This document shows positions 28,230-37,113 of a DNA stretch of 64,000 nt, one piece after another (position 1 is the first letter of the stretch; every line of letters begins with the position of its first letter). The DNA comes from Erwinia pyri (GTDB lineage Bacteria > Pseudomonadota > Gammaproteobacteria > Enterobacterales > Enterobacteriaceae). Made by a program: the position numbers and the translations under genes. Location of the stretch: NCBI RefSeq assembly GCF_030758455.1, contig NZ_CP132353.1:4030001-4094000 (forward strand), read 5' to 3'. The notes beneath the pieces were generated by a model. The model was not told the DNA's origin. It ran no database searches and was given only the letters and a program-made list of their open reading frames with translations.

Positions 28230-28406
28230 GGGAGAACTTTAATGTAAATCGTGTACGGCAAAAAGGCATCACTTGTCACCAGCACAAAGCCCTATAGCCT
28301 GACGTACAGGATCAAAAGCGAAGAAGGCGCGAATGGGACGACCAGCATACTGTATACGAAGCTCTTTCATATTTTTGTACCTGGAGCCTTTCACCGTATA
28401 TCGCTC

Positions 28407-30056
28407 TCACTCTTCCTTCTCGATCAGCAGCGCCTCCAGCAGATCGAGATCGTGCAGCAGCTTCTGCATCGTCTCATTGCTGATCTTCTGCGTGGCGCGC
28501 AGGTGATAGAGTTCAGCGCGTTCGGCGCGCAGCGCGGTCAGGCGGAAGCGGCGTTCAAGATTCTCGGCGAAGAGCGAACGCTCAAGATCCTCTTTCCCTA
28601 CCACCCGACGACGAAGATTACCTGTAACCCGTGAGCTCACCTCTTTGATCAGTTCAGGATCGATATTCTCTTCCGTATCCGCTACCAGACGCTCTTCCAT
28701 CTTGTGCAGGCTCTCAATGGCGGTACCGGCCATGACCGCACGGGCCATCTGAACCTCGTGGCGATGCGCGTTCTTATCCTTGCCGGCAATCCCGCGCAGC
28801 AGCAGCGGCAGCAGCACAACGCCCACCAACAGCGAGAACAGGATCACGCCCGTTGCCAGGAACACCAGCTCATAACGCGCCGGGAAAGCGTCGCCATTGC
28901 TCAGATAGAGCGGAATAGAGAGGACACCGGCCAGGGTAATCGCCCCGCGAACGCCAGCGAAAGAGGCGATCAGCAGCTCACGCAGCGAATAGGTGGTGAA
29001 CTCCATCGGCTTCTTCTTCAGCAGCCGTTTGCTGATCAGCTGCATGGTCCACAGCCAGCCGAAACGCACCACCATCAGCGCGGCGTAAATCAGCACCACG
29101 GAGAGCATCAGCATCCATAAATCGACGTTCGGATCGGCATCCGCCTGCGTGACCGAGATCTGCAGGATGGCGGGCAGCTGCAGTCCCAGCATCAGGAACA
29201 CCATGCCGTTAAACACAAATTCCAGCATCTGCCAGACGCTGTTGGCACGCAGGCGCATCGCCAGCGGAGCCTGACGGATAATCCCGGAGCGGGTGATGGT
29301 CATACCGGCCGCTACCGCCGCCAGAATGCCCGATACGCCGATATGTTCAGCAATCAGATAAGAAGCAAAAGGCAGCAGCAGCAGCAGTACGGTTTGCGTA
29401 GCCGGATCGTCTCCGCTCCAGCGGCTGAACAAACGCAGCGATTTACCATAAAGCCAGCAGATAGCGATACCCGCCAGCAGGCCGCCGATCGCCACTTTCA
29501 GGAATTCGATGGTGGCTCCCGATACGGTAAACACCATCGTTCCCATCGCTACAGCTACCGCAAACTTCAGGGAGACCAGGCCGGAGGCGTCGTTCATCAG
29601 CGCCTCGCCCTGCAGAATCGACATAATTTTTTTCGGTATTCGCCCCTCCCCCACAATGCCGGAGAGCGCCACGGCATCGGTTGGTGAAAGGACCGCTGCC
29701 AGCGCAAAAGCAGGCAACAGCGGGATCCCAGGCACCAGCCAGTAAATCAGGTAGCCAATCCCCACGACCGTGATCAAAACCAGAACCAGTGCCAGGCCGA
29801 TAATCTCACGCCCGTGATGCAGGAATTCGCTGGTGGGTGTTTTCCAGCCATCTGCAAACAGCAGCGGCGGGATAAACAGCACCAGGAACAGCTCGGGGTC
29901 GAAGTCGACATGCAGGCCAAACGTCGGCCAGGCTAGCAGCGCTCCCAAGCCTATCTGCACCAGCGGCAGCGGGATTTGAAAGGGGATAATGCGGGCGGCA
30001 ACGCCGGAGAGCGACACCATCAGCGTTAAAATGAGGATAGTAAAAAAGATTTCCAT
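28407..30056 (-). CDS. yjcE: CPA1-type Na+/H+ antiporter YjcE
   Basis: The 549-residue protein is the same length as E. coli YjcE and near-identical in the core. It has 12 or so membrane helices, the ion-site motif LMNDASGLVSLKF, SPTDAVALSGIVGEGRIPKKI, and the cytosolic C-terminal helical tail (ENLERRFRLTALRAERAELYHLRATQKISNETMQKLLHDLDLLEALL). It exchanges sodium for protons at the inner membrane. Conserved synteny with actP and ghxP supports orthology. Confidence 0.95.
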   Translation of the reverse strand: MEIFFTILILTLMVSLSGVAARIIPFQIPLPLVQIGLGALLAWPTFGLHVDFDPELFLVLFIPPLLFADGWKTPTSEFLHHGREIIGLALVLVLITVVGIGYLIYWLVPGIPLLPAFALAAVLSPTDAVALSGIVGEGRIPKKIMSILQGEALMNDASGLVSLKFAVAVAMGTMVFTVSGATIEFLKVAIGGLLAGIAICWLYGKSLRLFSRWSGDDPATQTVLLLLLPFASYLIAEHIGVSGILAAVAAGMTITRSGIIRQAPLAMRLRANSVWQMLEFVFNGMVFLMLGLQLPAILQISVTQADADPNVDLWMLMLSVVLIYAALMVVRFGWLWTMQLISKRLLKKKPMEFTTYSLRELLIASFAGVRGAITLAGVLSIPLYLSNGDAFPARYELVFLATGVILFSLLVGVVLLPLLLRGIAGKDKNAHRHEVQMARAVMAGTAIESLHKMEERLVADTEENIDPELIKEVSSRVTGNLRRRVVGKEDLERSLFAENLERRFRLTALRAERAELYHLRATQKISNETMQKLLHDLDLLEALLIEKEE

Positions 30057-30198
30057 GTTTTCCTTATACGTCTTCCTGGGGAGTGCTAAAACTCAGACGA
30101 AAATGCGATCGGACCTGGTGAATAGTAAAACAAAAAGGGGAAGGGTTTAAAAACAGGAAGTGCCTATTTGCAGAAAAAATTGGAGAGAAAATGAGAAG

Positions 30199-30221
30199 CG
30201 GGAGCCGCAAGCCGGCTCCCG
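30199..30221 (-). terminator. Probable ghxP terminator
   Basis: CGGGAGCCG (30199-30207) and CGGCTCCCG (30213-30221) form a 9-bp stem with a 5-base loop just after the ghxP stop. The minus strand continues CTTCTCATTTTCT, a weak T-rich tract. Confidence 0.6.
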
Positions 30222-30226
30222 GAAAA

Positions 30227-31576
30227 TCAGATCGCCCAGCCGCCGGCATAAAATGCCACCAGCGCGACCGCAATGATCACCGTGCCGGCATTCAGCTTGC
30301 GCCACTCGCCTGCGAATATCCGGCCAATTACCAGTGAACCGAAACCAAGCATGATGCCGGTAACGATGTTACAGGTCAGGACGATAAACACCGCCGCCAG
30401 CAAACCGGACATCGCGTCGACAAAATCATCAAAATCAATTTTCGACACGTTGCTCAGCATCAGCAGACCGACATACATCAGCGCAGGCGCGGTAGCATAG
30501 CCCGGCACCAGGTAAGCCAGCGGGGAGAGGAACAGGATCAGCAGGAACAGGATGCCAACCACAATCGCCGTCAGGCCGGTTTTACCGCCTGCCGCCGTAC
30601 CCGCTGCGGATTCAATATAGACCGCTGCAGGCGAAGCGCCTACCAGCCCGGAGAAGATGCTGCTGACGGAGTCAGTGGTCAGTGCCTTACCGCCGTTGAT
30701 GATCTGATTATCTTTATCCAGCAGGTTTGCCTGCCCGGCCACCGCACGGATGGTACCCGTAGCATCAAAAACGGCCGTCATGACCAGCGCCAGCACGCTT
30801 GGCAGCACCGCAGGTTTCAGCGCGCCGAGGATATCCAGACTGAACACCAGTGAATTGCCTTGGGCATCGCTCAGACTTGGCATCGCAAACAGCCCCTGAT
30901 ACTTCACCGCCGGGTCAAAGATCAGACCGAGAATGGAGATCGCAATAACCGTCAGCAGGATACCACCCGGCACGCGCAGTTTTTCCAGGCCAAAAATCAC
31001 CGCCAGCCCCAGCAGCGACATCATCACCGGAAACGACGCAAAGTCTCCCAATGCAACAGGCAGACCTGGCGCCGGGTTTTTCACCACCAGTCCTACGCCA
31101 TCAGCGGCAATCAGCAGCAGAAACAGGCCAATTCCCACGCCGGTGCCATGCGCCACGCCCATTGGCAGGTTGCGCAGGATCCAGGAACGAATGCCGGTGG
31201 CAGAGATAATGGTGAACAGGATCCCCATCAGGAAGACGGCACCCAGCGCCACGGGCACGCTGATATGTTGACCCAATACCAGACTGAACGCGGTAAATGC
31301 GGTCAGCGAGATAGCACAGCCTATGGCCATTGGCAGGTTAGCCCACAGCCCCATGACCAGTGAACCGAAGCCCGCGACCAGACAGGTTGAGACAAAGACG
31401 GCCGCCGGAGGGAAACCCGCTTTGCCCAGCATGGAAGGAACAACGATAACGGAATAGACCATCGCCAGGAAGGTCGTGAGGCCTGCTATGATTTCCTGGC
31501 GAACAGAGCTGCCGCGCGCAGAAATTTTAAACCAGCTGTCCAGCGAACCGCCGGGCTGATGAGAAGGAGTCGACAT
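30227..31576 (-). CDS. ghxP: Guanine/hypoxanthine permease GhxP
   Basis: The 449-residue protein has the NCS2/AzgA-type signatures [37 protein letters not shown] at the N-terminus and [19 protein letters not shown] in the middle, with about 13 membrane helices. It matches E. coli GhxP (formerly YjcD; 449 residues). It imports guanine and hypoxanthine with protons. Its position between yjcE and soxR is conserved. Two PurR-like boxes lie 140-195 bp upstream. Confidence 0.95.
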   Translation of the reverse strand: MSTPSHQPGGSLDSWFKISARGSSVRQEIIAGLTTFLAMVYSVIVVPSMLGKAGFPPAAVFVSTCLVAGFGSLVMGLWANLPMAIGCAISLTAFTAFSLVLGQHISVPVALGAVFLMGILFTIISATGIRSWILRNLPMGVAHGTGVGIGLFLLLIAADGVGLVVKNPAPGLPVALGDFASFPVMMSLLGLAVIFGLEKLRVPGGILLTVIAISILGLIFDPAVKYQGLFAMPSLSDAQGNSLVFSLDILGALKPAVLPSVLALVMTAVFDATGTIRAVAGQANLLDKDNQIINGGKALTTDSVSSIFSGLVGASPAAVYIESAAGTAAGGKTGLTAIVVGILFLLILFLSPLAYLVPGYATAPALMYVGLLMLSNVSKIDFDDFVDAMSGLLAAVFIVLTCNIVTGIMLGFGSLVIGRIFAGEWRKLNAGTVIIAVALVAFYAGGWAI

Positions 31577-31968
31577 AGTGAAAAATCCCCTGAGATTTCT
31601 TATGAGTTATTGCTGCGTGACGCATGAAGCAGACCTCGTTCAACGTTTTACCATCCCAGGACACTCTGTTCACAGACCGCAAAAAACCCCGTTCAGGGCG
31701 GCGGTTGGAAAAAAGGCAAACGTTTACTACGCCACGCAAAAGGCTACCATTTAAAGGCAAACGATTATCCAGCGTTTATTACTGCATTTTCAACTGCTGT
31801 TTGTGCCTGTTTTTGCACAAACCCTGAGCCAGCTCCTTGCGGTTTTATTTCGCCGCGGAAAGCGGAAACTCTACCCATCTGCCCTGCCGCCTCGTAATAG
31901 TGATTTCTTATAGGTGGATGGGCCGGAGTGAATGCTGAAACGCTGGACCTCTTCAGGGGAAAAAAGAT
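31577..31968. promoter_or_regulatory. ghxP upstream region
   Basis: This 392-base gap contains the ghxP promoter on the minus strand and two PurR-like boxes (listed separately). The GST gene ends at 31969. I see no other gene. Confidence 0.5.
31714..31729. promoter_or_regulatory. Candidate PurR operator upstream of ghxP
   Basis: AGGCAAACGTTTACTA differs from the PurR consensus ANGCAANCGNTTNCNT at one position. A second, weaker match (two mismatches) is at 31755-31770, AGGCAAACGATTATCC. Purine-dependent repression of a purine permease would be logical. The site lies about 140 bp before the start codon. Confidence 0.6.
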
Positions 31969-32631
31969 TCAGCTAAGCTTCACTTCACCGCCCTTTTGCA
32001 GGGCACGCTGCCAGGCTGCGCGGCTCTGCACTTTTGCCAGCCAGGCCTGAATGGCAGGCGAGGTTGCCGCTCCGCCACGGGCGCTCAGCGCCTGAAGAGG
32101 AAAGCTCATCTGCACATCGGCAATGCTGAATTGCGCCCCGGCAAACCACTCGTGGCGGCTCAGATGTTGTTCAATAAAGTCCCTGTGGGTCGCCAGCTGC
32201 TTATCCAGATAAGCTTTCTGTACGCCCTTGCCAAAAGCGTTGCCAACGGGCCGTAACAGCCACGGCACCGGGGGCTGCCCCATCCGGCTGAAGATCAGCT
32301 TCATCACCAGCAACGGCATAAGAGACCCTTCTGCATAATGCAGCCAGTAGCGAGACTGCAGGCGTGCTTCTTCATCCAGAAGTTTCAGCCTGTTTTCTGT
32401 GTCATATCGCTCAGCGAGGTACTCAAGGATCGCACCCGACTCCGCAATCACCCGATTATCGTCGGTGATAACCGGAGATTTACCCAGCGGATGCACTTTT
32501 TTTAATGCCTCAGGCGCCAGCATGGTGGCTTCGCGCTGGTAAAGCTTAATCTGATAAGGGAGTTCTAACTCTTCCAGCATCCAGAGCACGCGCTGCGAGC
32601 GGGAGTTATTAAGATGGTGAACGGTAATCAT
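31969..32631 (-). CDS. Glutathione S-transferase family protein
   Basis: The 220-residue protein has a thioredoxin-fold N-terminus (residues 1-80; ITVHHLNNSRSQRVLWMLEELELPYQ, with the glutathione-binding GKSPVITDDNRVIAESGAI) and an all-helical C-terminal domain. The N-terminal Ser in NNSRSQR is the probable catalytic residue. It likely conjugates glutathione to electrophiles. It sits upstream of the soxR end, separated by 58 bp, and the same strand is used. Confidence 0.88.
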   Translation of the reverse strand: MITVHHLNNSRSQRVLWMLEELELPYQIKLYQREATMLAPEALKKVHPLGKSPVITDDNRVIAESGAILEYLAERYDTENRLKLLDEEARLQSRYWLHYAEGSLMPLLVMKLIFSRMGQPPVPWLLRPVGNAFGKGVQKAYLDKQLATHRDFIEQHLSRHEWFAGAQFSIADVQMSFPLQALSARGGAATSPAIQAWLAKVQSRAAWQRALQKGGEVKLS

Positions 32632-32689
32632 GCGCTAACCTTGTGTTAAACGAAGAGTTAGCAGTATAGACCCCACTCAGGCATGGGGC

Positions 32690-33157
32690 TTATTCCTGTT
32701 CCGGCTCCAGCAGAATGGCACCGGTACCGCGCGCGCCTAACTGGTCATTGGGGTTACGCAACGGACAATCCTGCATAGAGAGACAGCCGCAGCCGATGCA
32801 GCCATCCAGATCGTCACGCAGCCGGGTCAGGGTTTCAATTCGCCGATCCAGCTCTTCGCGCCACTTTTCCGTCAGCACTTTCCACTCTTTAGGCGACATT
32901 CGGTGTCCGACAGGAAGCTGCATCAGATGTTCGCCAATCGTCGCCAGCGGGATCCCAATGCGCTGGGCAATTTTCACAATTGCCACCCGACGAAGCACAT
33001 CGCGGTGATAACGCCGCTGATTACCGGCATTACGGAAGCTGCTGATTAATCCTTTGCTTTCATAAAAGTGCAGTGCAGAAACGGCCACGCCACAACGCTG
33101 GGCGACATCGCCCGGAGTCAGCTCCCGCTTGTTAGGGCAATTGCGATTTATTTTCAT
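32690..33157 (-). CDS. soxR: Redox-sensing transcriptional activator SoxR
   Basis: The 155-residue protein has a MerR-type HTH ([23 protein letters not shown], 17-39), a dimerisation helix, and the [2Fe-2S] cluster cysteines Cys120, Cys123, Cys125 and Cys131 in [12 protein letters not shown], matching E. coli Cys119/122/124/130. Oxidation of the cluster by redox-cycling drugs triggers soxS transcription. It is divergent from soxS around the operator at 33169-33186. Confidence 0.97.
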   Translation of the reverse strand: MKINRNCPNKRELTPGDVAQRCGVAVSALHFYESKGLISSFRNAGNQRRYHRDVLRRVAIVKIAQRIGIPLATIGEHLMQLPVGHRMSPKEWKVLTEKWREELDRRIETLTRLRDDLDGCIGCGCLSMQDCPLRNPNDQLGARGTGAILLEPEQE

Positions 33158-33164
33158 TCAGGCC

Positions 33165-33195
33165 TTTACCTCAAGTTAACTTGAGGAATTATACT
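33165..33195 (+). promoter_or_regulatory. soxS promoter with SoxR operator
   Basis: An 18-bp perfect palindrome CCTCAAGTTAACTTGAGG (33169-33186) sits between a -35 element TTTACC (33165-33170) and a -10 element TATACT (33190-33195). The 19-bp spacer is the lengthened spacing typical of MerR-family activation. This matches the E. coli soxS promoter almost base for base. Confidence 0.95.
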
Positions 33196-33247
33196 CAGCA
33201 GCCATTGAGAAGACGAACTGAAATTTCTCACCAGGGAGAAGACCAGT

Positions 33248-33676
33248 ATGCATGACGACATCATTCACACCCTTACCGACTGGATTGAAGGCAATCTCGA
33301 TAAAACGCTGTCGATTGACGAAGTGGCTGCAAAATCGGGCTATTCGAAATGGCATTTACAGCGGATGTTTCGTACCGTCACTAAACAGACGCTGGGCAAC
33401 TATATCCGTGAACGCCGCCTGACGCTGGCTGCCGAAGCATTACGCCAGACGCAGCGTCCGGTATTTGATATCGCCATGCAGTATGGTTACGACTCACAAC
33501 AGACCTTCTCTCGCGTGTTTCGCCGTCAGTTTTCGCAGACCCCAACGGCTTACCGCCACATGATGCGTCGCCAGTCGCTGATCCGCCCTTCTGGCTATCG
33601 CTTCGACTGCAGCGATTTTGCTACGCACCCCTGTGCCAGCGTGGTCGATAAAACTGTCACCCCTGCCTGCAGCTGA
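33248..33676 (+). CDS. soxS: SoxS superoxide-response activator with C-terminal extension
   Basis: Residues 1-105 match E. coli SoxS (107 residues): an AraC/XylS-type double HTH with SGYSKWHLQRMFRTVTKQTLGNYIRERRL and YDSQQTFSRVFRRQFSQTPTAYRH. The frame then continues for about 35 residues absent in E. coli (RQSLIRPSGYRFDCSDFATHPCASVVDKTVTPACS), giving 142 residues in total. GGGAGAAG precedes the ATG. The operator and divergent soxR leave little doubt about identity. Whether the tail changes Lon turnover or activity is unknown. Confidence 0.93.
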   Translation: MHDDIIHTLTDWIEGNLDKTLSIDEVAAKSGYSKWHLQRMFRTVTKQTLGNYIRERRLTLAAEALRQTQRPVFDIAMQYGYDSQQTFSRVFRRQFSQTPTAYRHMMRRQSLIRPSGYRFDCSDFATHPCASVVDKTVTPACS

Positions 33677-33741
33677 CGAGTGCCAGCCGCGCCCTTTCTG
33701 CACAAAGAGGGGCGTTGCCCTGGCATTAGCGCTGCAACCGT

Positions 33742-35037
33742 TCAGGCCCGATGGCGGATCTGTGGCGCGGCCTGCGGATCCTGGCCCCAAAATGAGGGGG
33801 AGAAATACCAGCCGCCGCCCAGCTCTTTGATGTGGTACATCGCCGCATCCGCCGTCGCCAGCAACGCCTCCCCGGACGCATGATCTCTGGCCAGCGCCAC
33901 GCCAATACTCAGGGATTGCGATACCGTTTCGCCGTTCCCCAGCCGAATCGGCTGCCGCATCGCCTCTATGATATTTTCCGCCACCCTGGCCGCCTGGGCG
34001 CCGCTTTCGATTCCGGTCAGTAATACGGCGAACTCATCGCCTCCCAGGCGGGCTACCATATCTTCTTTGCGCAGCTTATTGCGCAGGCGTTGCGCGGTTT
34101 CTGCCAGTACGTTATCGCCGGCGGCATGGCCATAGGTATCGTTCACCTCTTTAAAACGATCGCCATCGATAAACAGTACCGCCAGTTTCTTCCTCTGCAG
34201 AGGATCGCTACGCAGCTTTTTCAGCTGCAGTTCAAAAGCCATGCGGTTGGGTAAGCCGGTCAGCGCATCATGCAACACCTGATGCGCCAGCGAATCATTT
34301 TCACGCTGCAGATGATGCTGCCACTCACTAAGCTCATCCAGCAGGCTGTTGAAATCTCCGCTCAGCTTATTCAGCTCTGCAATAGAGGAAGAAGGCACCC
34401 GCATTGAGAAGGCGCGTCGTATCCGGACATCGTGAGCCACAGAGGCAATGTTCAGCAGGCCGCTCAGGATCCCGGCGTGCATCCTGTTTGAGAGCCAGAA
34501 CGCAAGAATTGCGGTAATCAGCAGGCTGCCGCTCAGCCATTTCAGCGCCTGACTGAGGTAGCGCATCACCCGGCTGGCGTCACCAGTCAGCCACACTTCG
34601 CCAATCTGCTGTCGGGCATGCATAATGGGCACGCTGACCGGCTGCGGGAAAAGCCAGTGCGTCACCAGATCTCCCACGCCTTCGGCGTGACGGGTGCCGG
34701 AAGCGGGCCAGCTGACCAGTACCCTCTTACTGGCATCAAGAACCCTGGCGTGGCCGAACTCTGCTGTCGCACCAATTTGCCGGACAATATCGCTGGCTGT
34801 GGCAGCGTCGCCCGCTAACACCGCCGGTTCCAGGCTGTAGCCCAGCGTGGTGGCGACCAGCTGAAGGTTATTTTCTGCATAGCTGCGCAACGCAAACAGC
34901 GACAGCACCGACAGCGAGATGCCGCTGAACATCAGCGACACGACAATGATCGCCAGATAAATCCGTTGCAGGGATTTGCGCAGCGTCGGCAACGGCTTTT
35001 TGCCCTTCCCTACAGCCTGTTCAGAATAGTCAGACAT
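33742..35037 (-). CDS. HAMP-GGDEF diguanylate cyclase, DgcN (YfiN)-like
   Basis: The 431-residue protein has a first membrane helix (about 27-52), a periplasmic CHASE8-like domain (about 53-165) with THWLFPQPV and IGEVWLTGDASRV, a second helix (about 168-190), a HAMP segment and a GGDEF domain with intact GGDEF and an RKED I-site five residues before it. E. coli DgcN has the same layout and the same HWLFP and FNSLLDE stretches. It should synthesise c-di-GMP under control of a periplasmic repressor, but no yfiR or yfiB is adjacent. Confidence 0.88.
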   Translation of the reverse strand: MSDYSEQAVGKGKKPLPTLRKSLQRIYLAIIVVSLMFSGISLSVLSLFALRSYAENNLQLVATTLGYSLEPAVLAGDAATASDIVRQIGATAEFGHARVLDASKRVLVSWPASGTRHAEGVGDLVTHWLFPQPVSVPIMHARQQIGEVWLTGDASRVMRYLSQALKWLSGSLLITAILAFWLSNRMHAGILSGLLNIASVAHDVRIRRAFSMRVPSSSIAELNKLSGDFNSLLDELSEWQHHLQRENDSLAHQVLHDALTGLPNRMAFELQLKKLRSDPLQRKKLAVLFIDGDRFKEVNDTYGHAAGDNVLAETAQRLRNKLRKEDMVARLGGDEFAVLLTGIESGAQAARVAENIIEAMRQPIRLGNGETVSQSLSIGVALARDHASGEALLATADAAMYHIKELGGGWYFSPSFWGQDPQAAPQIRHRA

Positions 35038-35204
35038 GCATCCTCCCTCACCTGTATGGCGGTGAATGAGCGTTGAGTAAAAAACACAAAGGCTCCTTTC
35101 TGGTTTTATTGCCCGATGCTGACTACTAAGCCGTTATTCAGCGAGCTAATTTTCAGGCAAAGCCTGCCCGTCCCGTAAAATAACAGGGATAGGAGGTAAG
35201 GATT

Positions 35205-35405
35205 TTGAGTATGAAAAAGCCTACAGCCCAGGGGCAGGTTGCACAACTTTTAACAGGTCGGATTCATCCCAAAGAGAAAATTTGGTTTAAGTCTGAAATA
35301 GAAGAAGCTAAAAACGTTACGCAATTAAGCTCTGGAGTGAATGACGGGTTATATCATCAACCTTGGGTAAGCACGTGCAAACAAAGCAGATTAAAAAATA
35401 AATAG
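35205..35405 (+). CDS. Small hypothetical protein with strong ribosome site
   Basis: A 66-codon frame (TTG start at 35205, or ATG at 35211) follows AGGAGGT (35191-35197). The TTG is better spaced. The product is Lys/Gln-rich with no membrane segment and no family I recognise. The perfect Shine-Dalgarno makes it worth keeping; the composition is AT-rich compared with its neighbours. It sits between the DgcN-like gene and yjcB. Confidence 0.45.
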   Translation: MSMKKPTAQGQVAQLLTGRIHPKEKIWFKSEIEEAKNVTQLSSGVNDGLYHQPWVSTCKQSRLKNK

Positions 35406-35817
35406 TTAAATGCGCTCTTAACGGAATTAATTTTCATTTCGCGTCTCAAAAATAATTTTCTCGCCGATTCCGCTAATAACCCTCTTAATAACGACATCAT
35501 CTCTTTTATGGCGACGCAACAAATTGACAAGCGCTGTTCGGAAGTAGTGCTGCAGCAATAAGCCCACTATTCGCCATTTTTGGAATAATTATGTAAACCT
35601 CAGGAAATAAAAGCTTATTTATCACGCCCGCAAAAAACTACCATACCAGGGCTGAATTTTGTTCAAATTTTAAAATCGAGTGATATAATGTGACGGTCGT
35701 CACACTTCTATGACCCTTTGTGTCTGCTCAGATGAAAAGCAACCTGGCAACTTTTCGGCTGAACTGGTGATGACTTGGCCTTTTGTCAGGGCAGTCTTAC
35801 CTGGAGTATGAACAGAT
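35406..35817. promoter_or_regulatory. AT-rich region with extended -10 promoter for yjcB
   Basis: TGATATAAT at 35681-35689 is a perfect extended -10 element (TGnTATAAT). A possible -35 is TTGTTC at 35659-35664. This predicts an approximately 120-base untranslated leader before yjcB. No other gene is seen. Confidence 0.55.
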
Positions 35818-36099
35818 ATGGGTACCTTAACCGCTAGCCTGGTATTGATGAGATGGGAACTGGTGAGTGCAGTAATGATGTTTTTCGCCAGCACCTTTAA
35901 CGTGAAGTGCCGTAAAACCAGCCGCAACGGCATCGCCTTCATTTTTACTGGTGTAGGGATCGGCATGTCATGCTGGTTCGTTACAGGGCTGTTAGGCATC
36001 ACGTTGAGTATGGAAAACCTGCACAACTTCTGGCACATCACAAAAGATGTGTTCATCGACGTCATGAGCCACACCCCTACTGATTATCCTATGCCCTGA
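35818..36099 (+). CDS. yjcB: Small membrane protein YjcB
   Basis: The 93-residue protein (E. coli 93) has three predicted membrane segments and the YjcB pattern LVLMRWELVSAVMMFFASTFN...CWFVTGLLGIT and a C-terminal TPTDYPMP. In E. coli yjcB lies between ssb and pdeC. Here the soxS side is conserved but ssb is 26 kb away. Function is unknown. Confidence 0.9.
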   Translation: MGTLTASLVLMRWELVSAVMMFFASTFNVKCRKTSRNGIAFIFTGVGIGMSCWFVTGLLGITLSMENLHNFWHITKDVFIDVMSHTPTDYPMP

Positions 36100-36106
36100 A
36101 AACAAG

Positions 36107-36138
36107 CGAGCCGCTTTCTCATAGAGAAACGGCTCGTT
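36107..36138. terminator. Shared terminator between yjcB and the ATP-grasp gene
   Basis: CGAGCCG (36107-36113) pairs with CGGCTCG (36130-36136), extended inside by TTTCTC/GAGAAA with a single bulged C. It sits between convergent genes; TT follows on the plus strand and TTGTTT on the minus strand. Confidence 0.7.
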
Positions 36139-36154
36139 AGTCCGATCGGGTCAT

Positions 36155-37105
36155 TCAGATCTTTTTAAGCGCGACCGGCAGCGGCGTTACGTCAGAAGTC
36201 GCGGGCAGATTTGCCGCCTTCTTCTCCTGTAGCCACATATCACCCATCATTTTATCCAGACCCATATCCAGTCCCGTTACCAGGCCAGCACCCGGGGTAA
36301 AGGTAAGCTCACCAAAGTAGATCTGTCCTTCACTGATGTACCAGTCTACCCGTACATAGTCAAAATCACTTGCCAGCTTCTTACTGAGCGCCAGCGCCTT
36401 TTCCAGCGTTTCTCTGTCACCGCTGATATCCAGCCCCGTATCACGAATTTTGTAGAAGCACTGCTGCAAGCTGTTTACGTAGAAGTTCATAGAGAGTGGC
36501 GCATTACCGCAGCGGTTATAGATAATCTGCAGAACATACTCAAAATTGCCATCTTTCTTGTTAAACATGTGGAATTTATAATCCACGGCGGCAAGTTTAC
36601 CGTCGCCCACATACTCTTCCACCACGATGCGCGGCTTAATATAGCGATAATGGATCTCACGGGAATGGTGTGAGAAATCGCGGCTCAGCCACTCTTCACA
36701 GCGTTTAACTAACAGCTGTTTCTGAATACAATCTGGCTCTTCCAGCAGTATTTCTACCATACCAGAACCGTGATTTGGCTTAATAACGGTATTTTTAAGA
36801 GATTTAAGCCCAAGCAGCGTTTTCGGATCTGCCGTTTCATGCAGCATGGGAATTAAATATTCTTCACCAATTGTTTTTGCTATGTAGTCGCGCACCAGAA
36901 TTTTATCCGAAAGGTTCCCATATCGAACATAGTCGCCGGTGACAAATTTTCTATACAGAATTTTCTCATTAAATAATTTTGGCTGGTGTATGTTAGGTAA
37001 CCGCTTAAATTTATGAAAATAATGAATTCTGTCCTGATAGGACCAAGGCATTTTTTTGAGCAGGTATAAGACGCCTTTTCTCAATTCTGCTTTGAGTTTT
37101 AACAT
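36155..37105 (-). CDS. TupA-like ATP-grasp protein, probable polysaccharide-modifying enzyme
   Basis: The 316-residue protein begins with a region typical of TupA-like ATP-grasp proteins (LKKMPWSYQDRIHYFHKFKRLPNIHQPKLFNEKILYRK) and carries LSDKILVRDYI, IKPNHGSGM and the metal/ATP-site stretch YVRVDWYISEGQIYFGELTFTPGAG. Family members lie in capsule, teichuronic acid and exopolysaccharide clusters. It starts with GAGG seven bases upstream, eight bases after the flippase gene, so the two form an operon. It is AT-rich relative to the yjcB side. The exact reaction is unknown. Confidence 0.8.
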   Translation of the reverse strand: MLKLKAELRKGVLYLLKKMPWSYQDRIHYFHKFKRLPNIHQPKLFNEKILYRKFVTGDYVRYGNLSDKILVRDYIAKTIGEEYLIPMLHETADPKTLLGLKSLKNTVIKPNHGSGMVEILLEEPDCIQKQLLVKRCEEWLSRDFSHHSREIHYRYIKPRIVVEEYVGDGKLAAVDYKFHMFNKKDGNFEYVLQIIYNRCGNAPLSMNFYVNSLQQCFYKIRDTGLDISGDRETLEKALALSKKLASDFDYVRVDWYISEGQIYFGELTFTPGAGLVTGLDMGLDKMMGDMWLQEKKAANLPATSDVTPLPVALKKI

Positions 37106-37113
37106 TTTTTACC

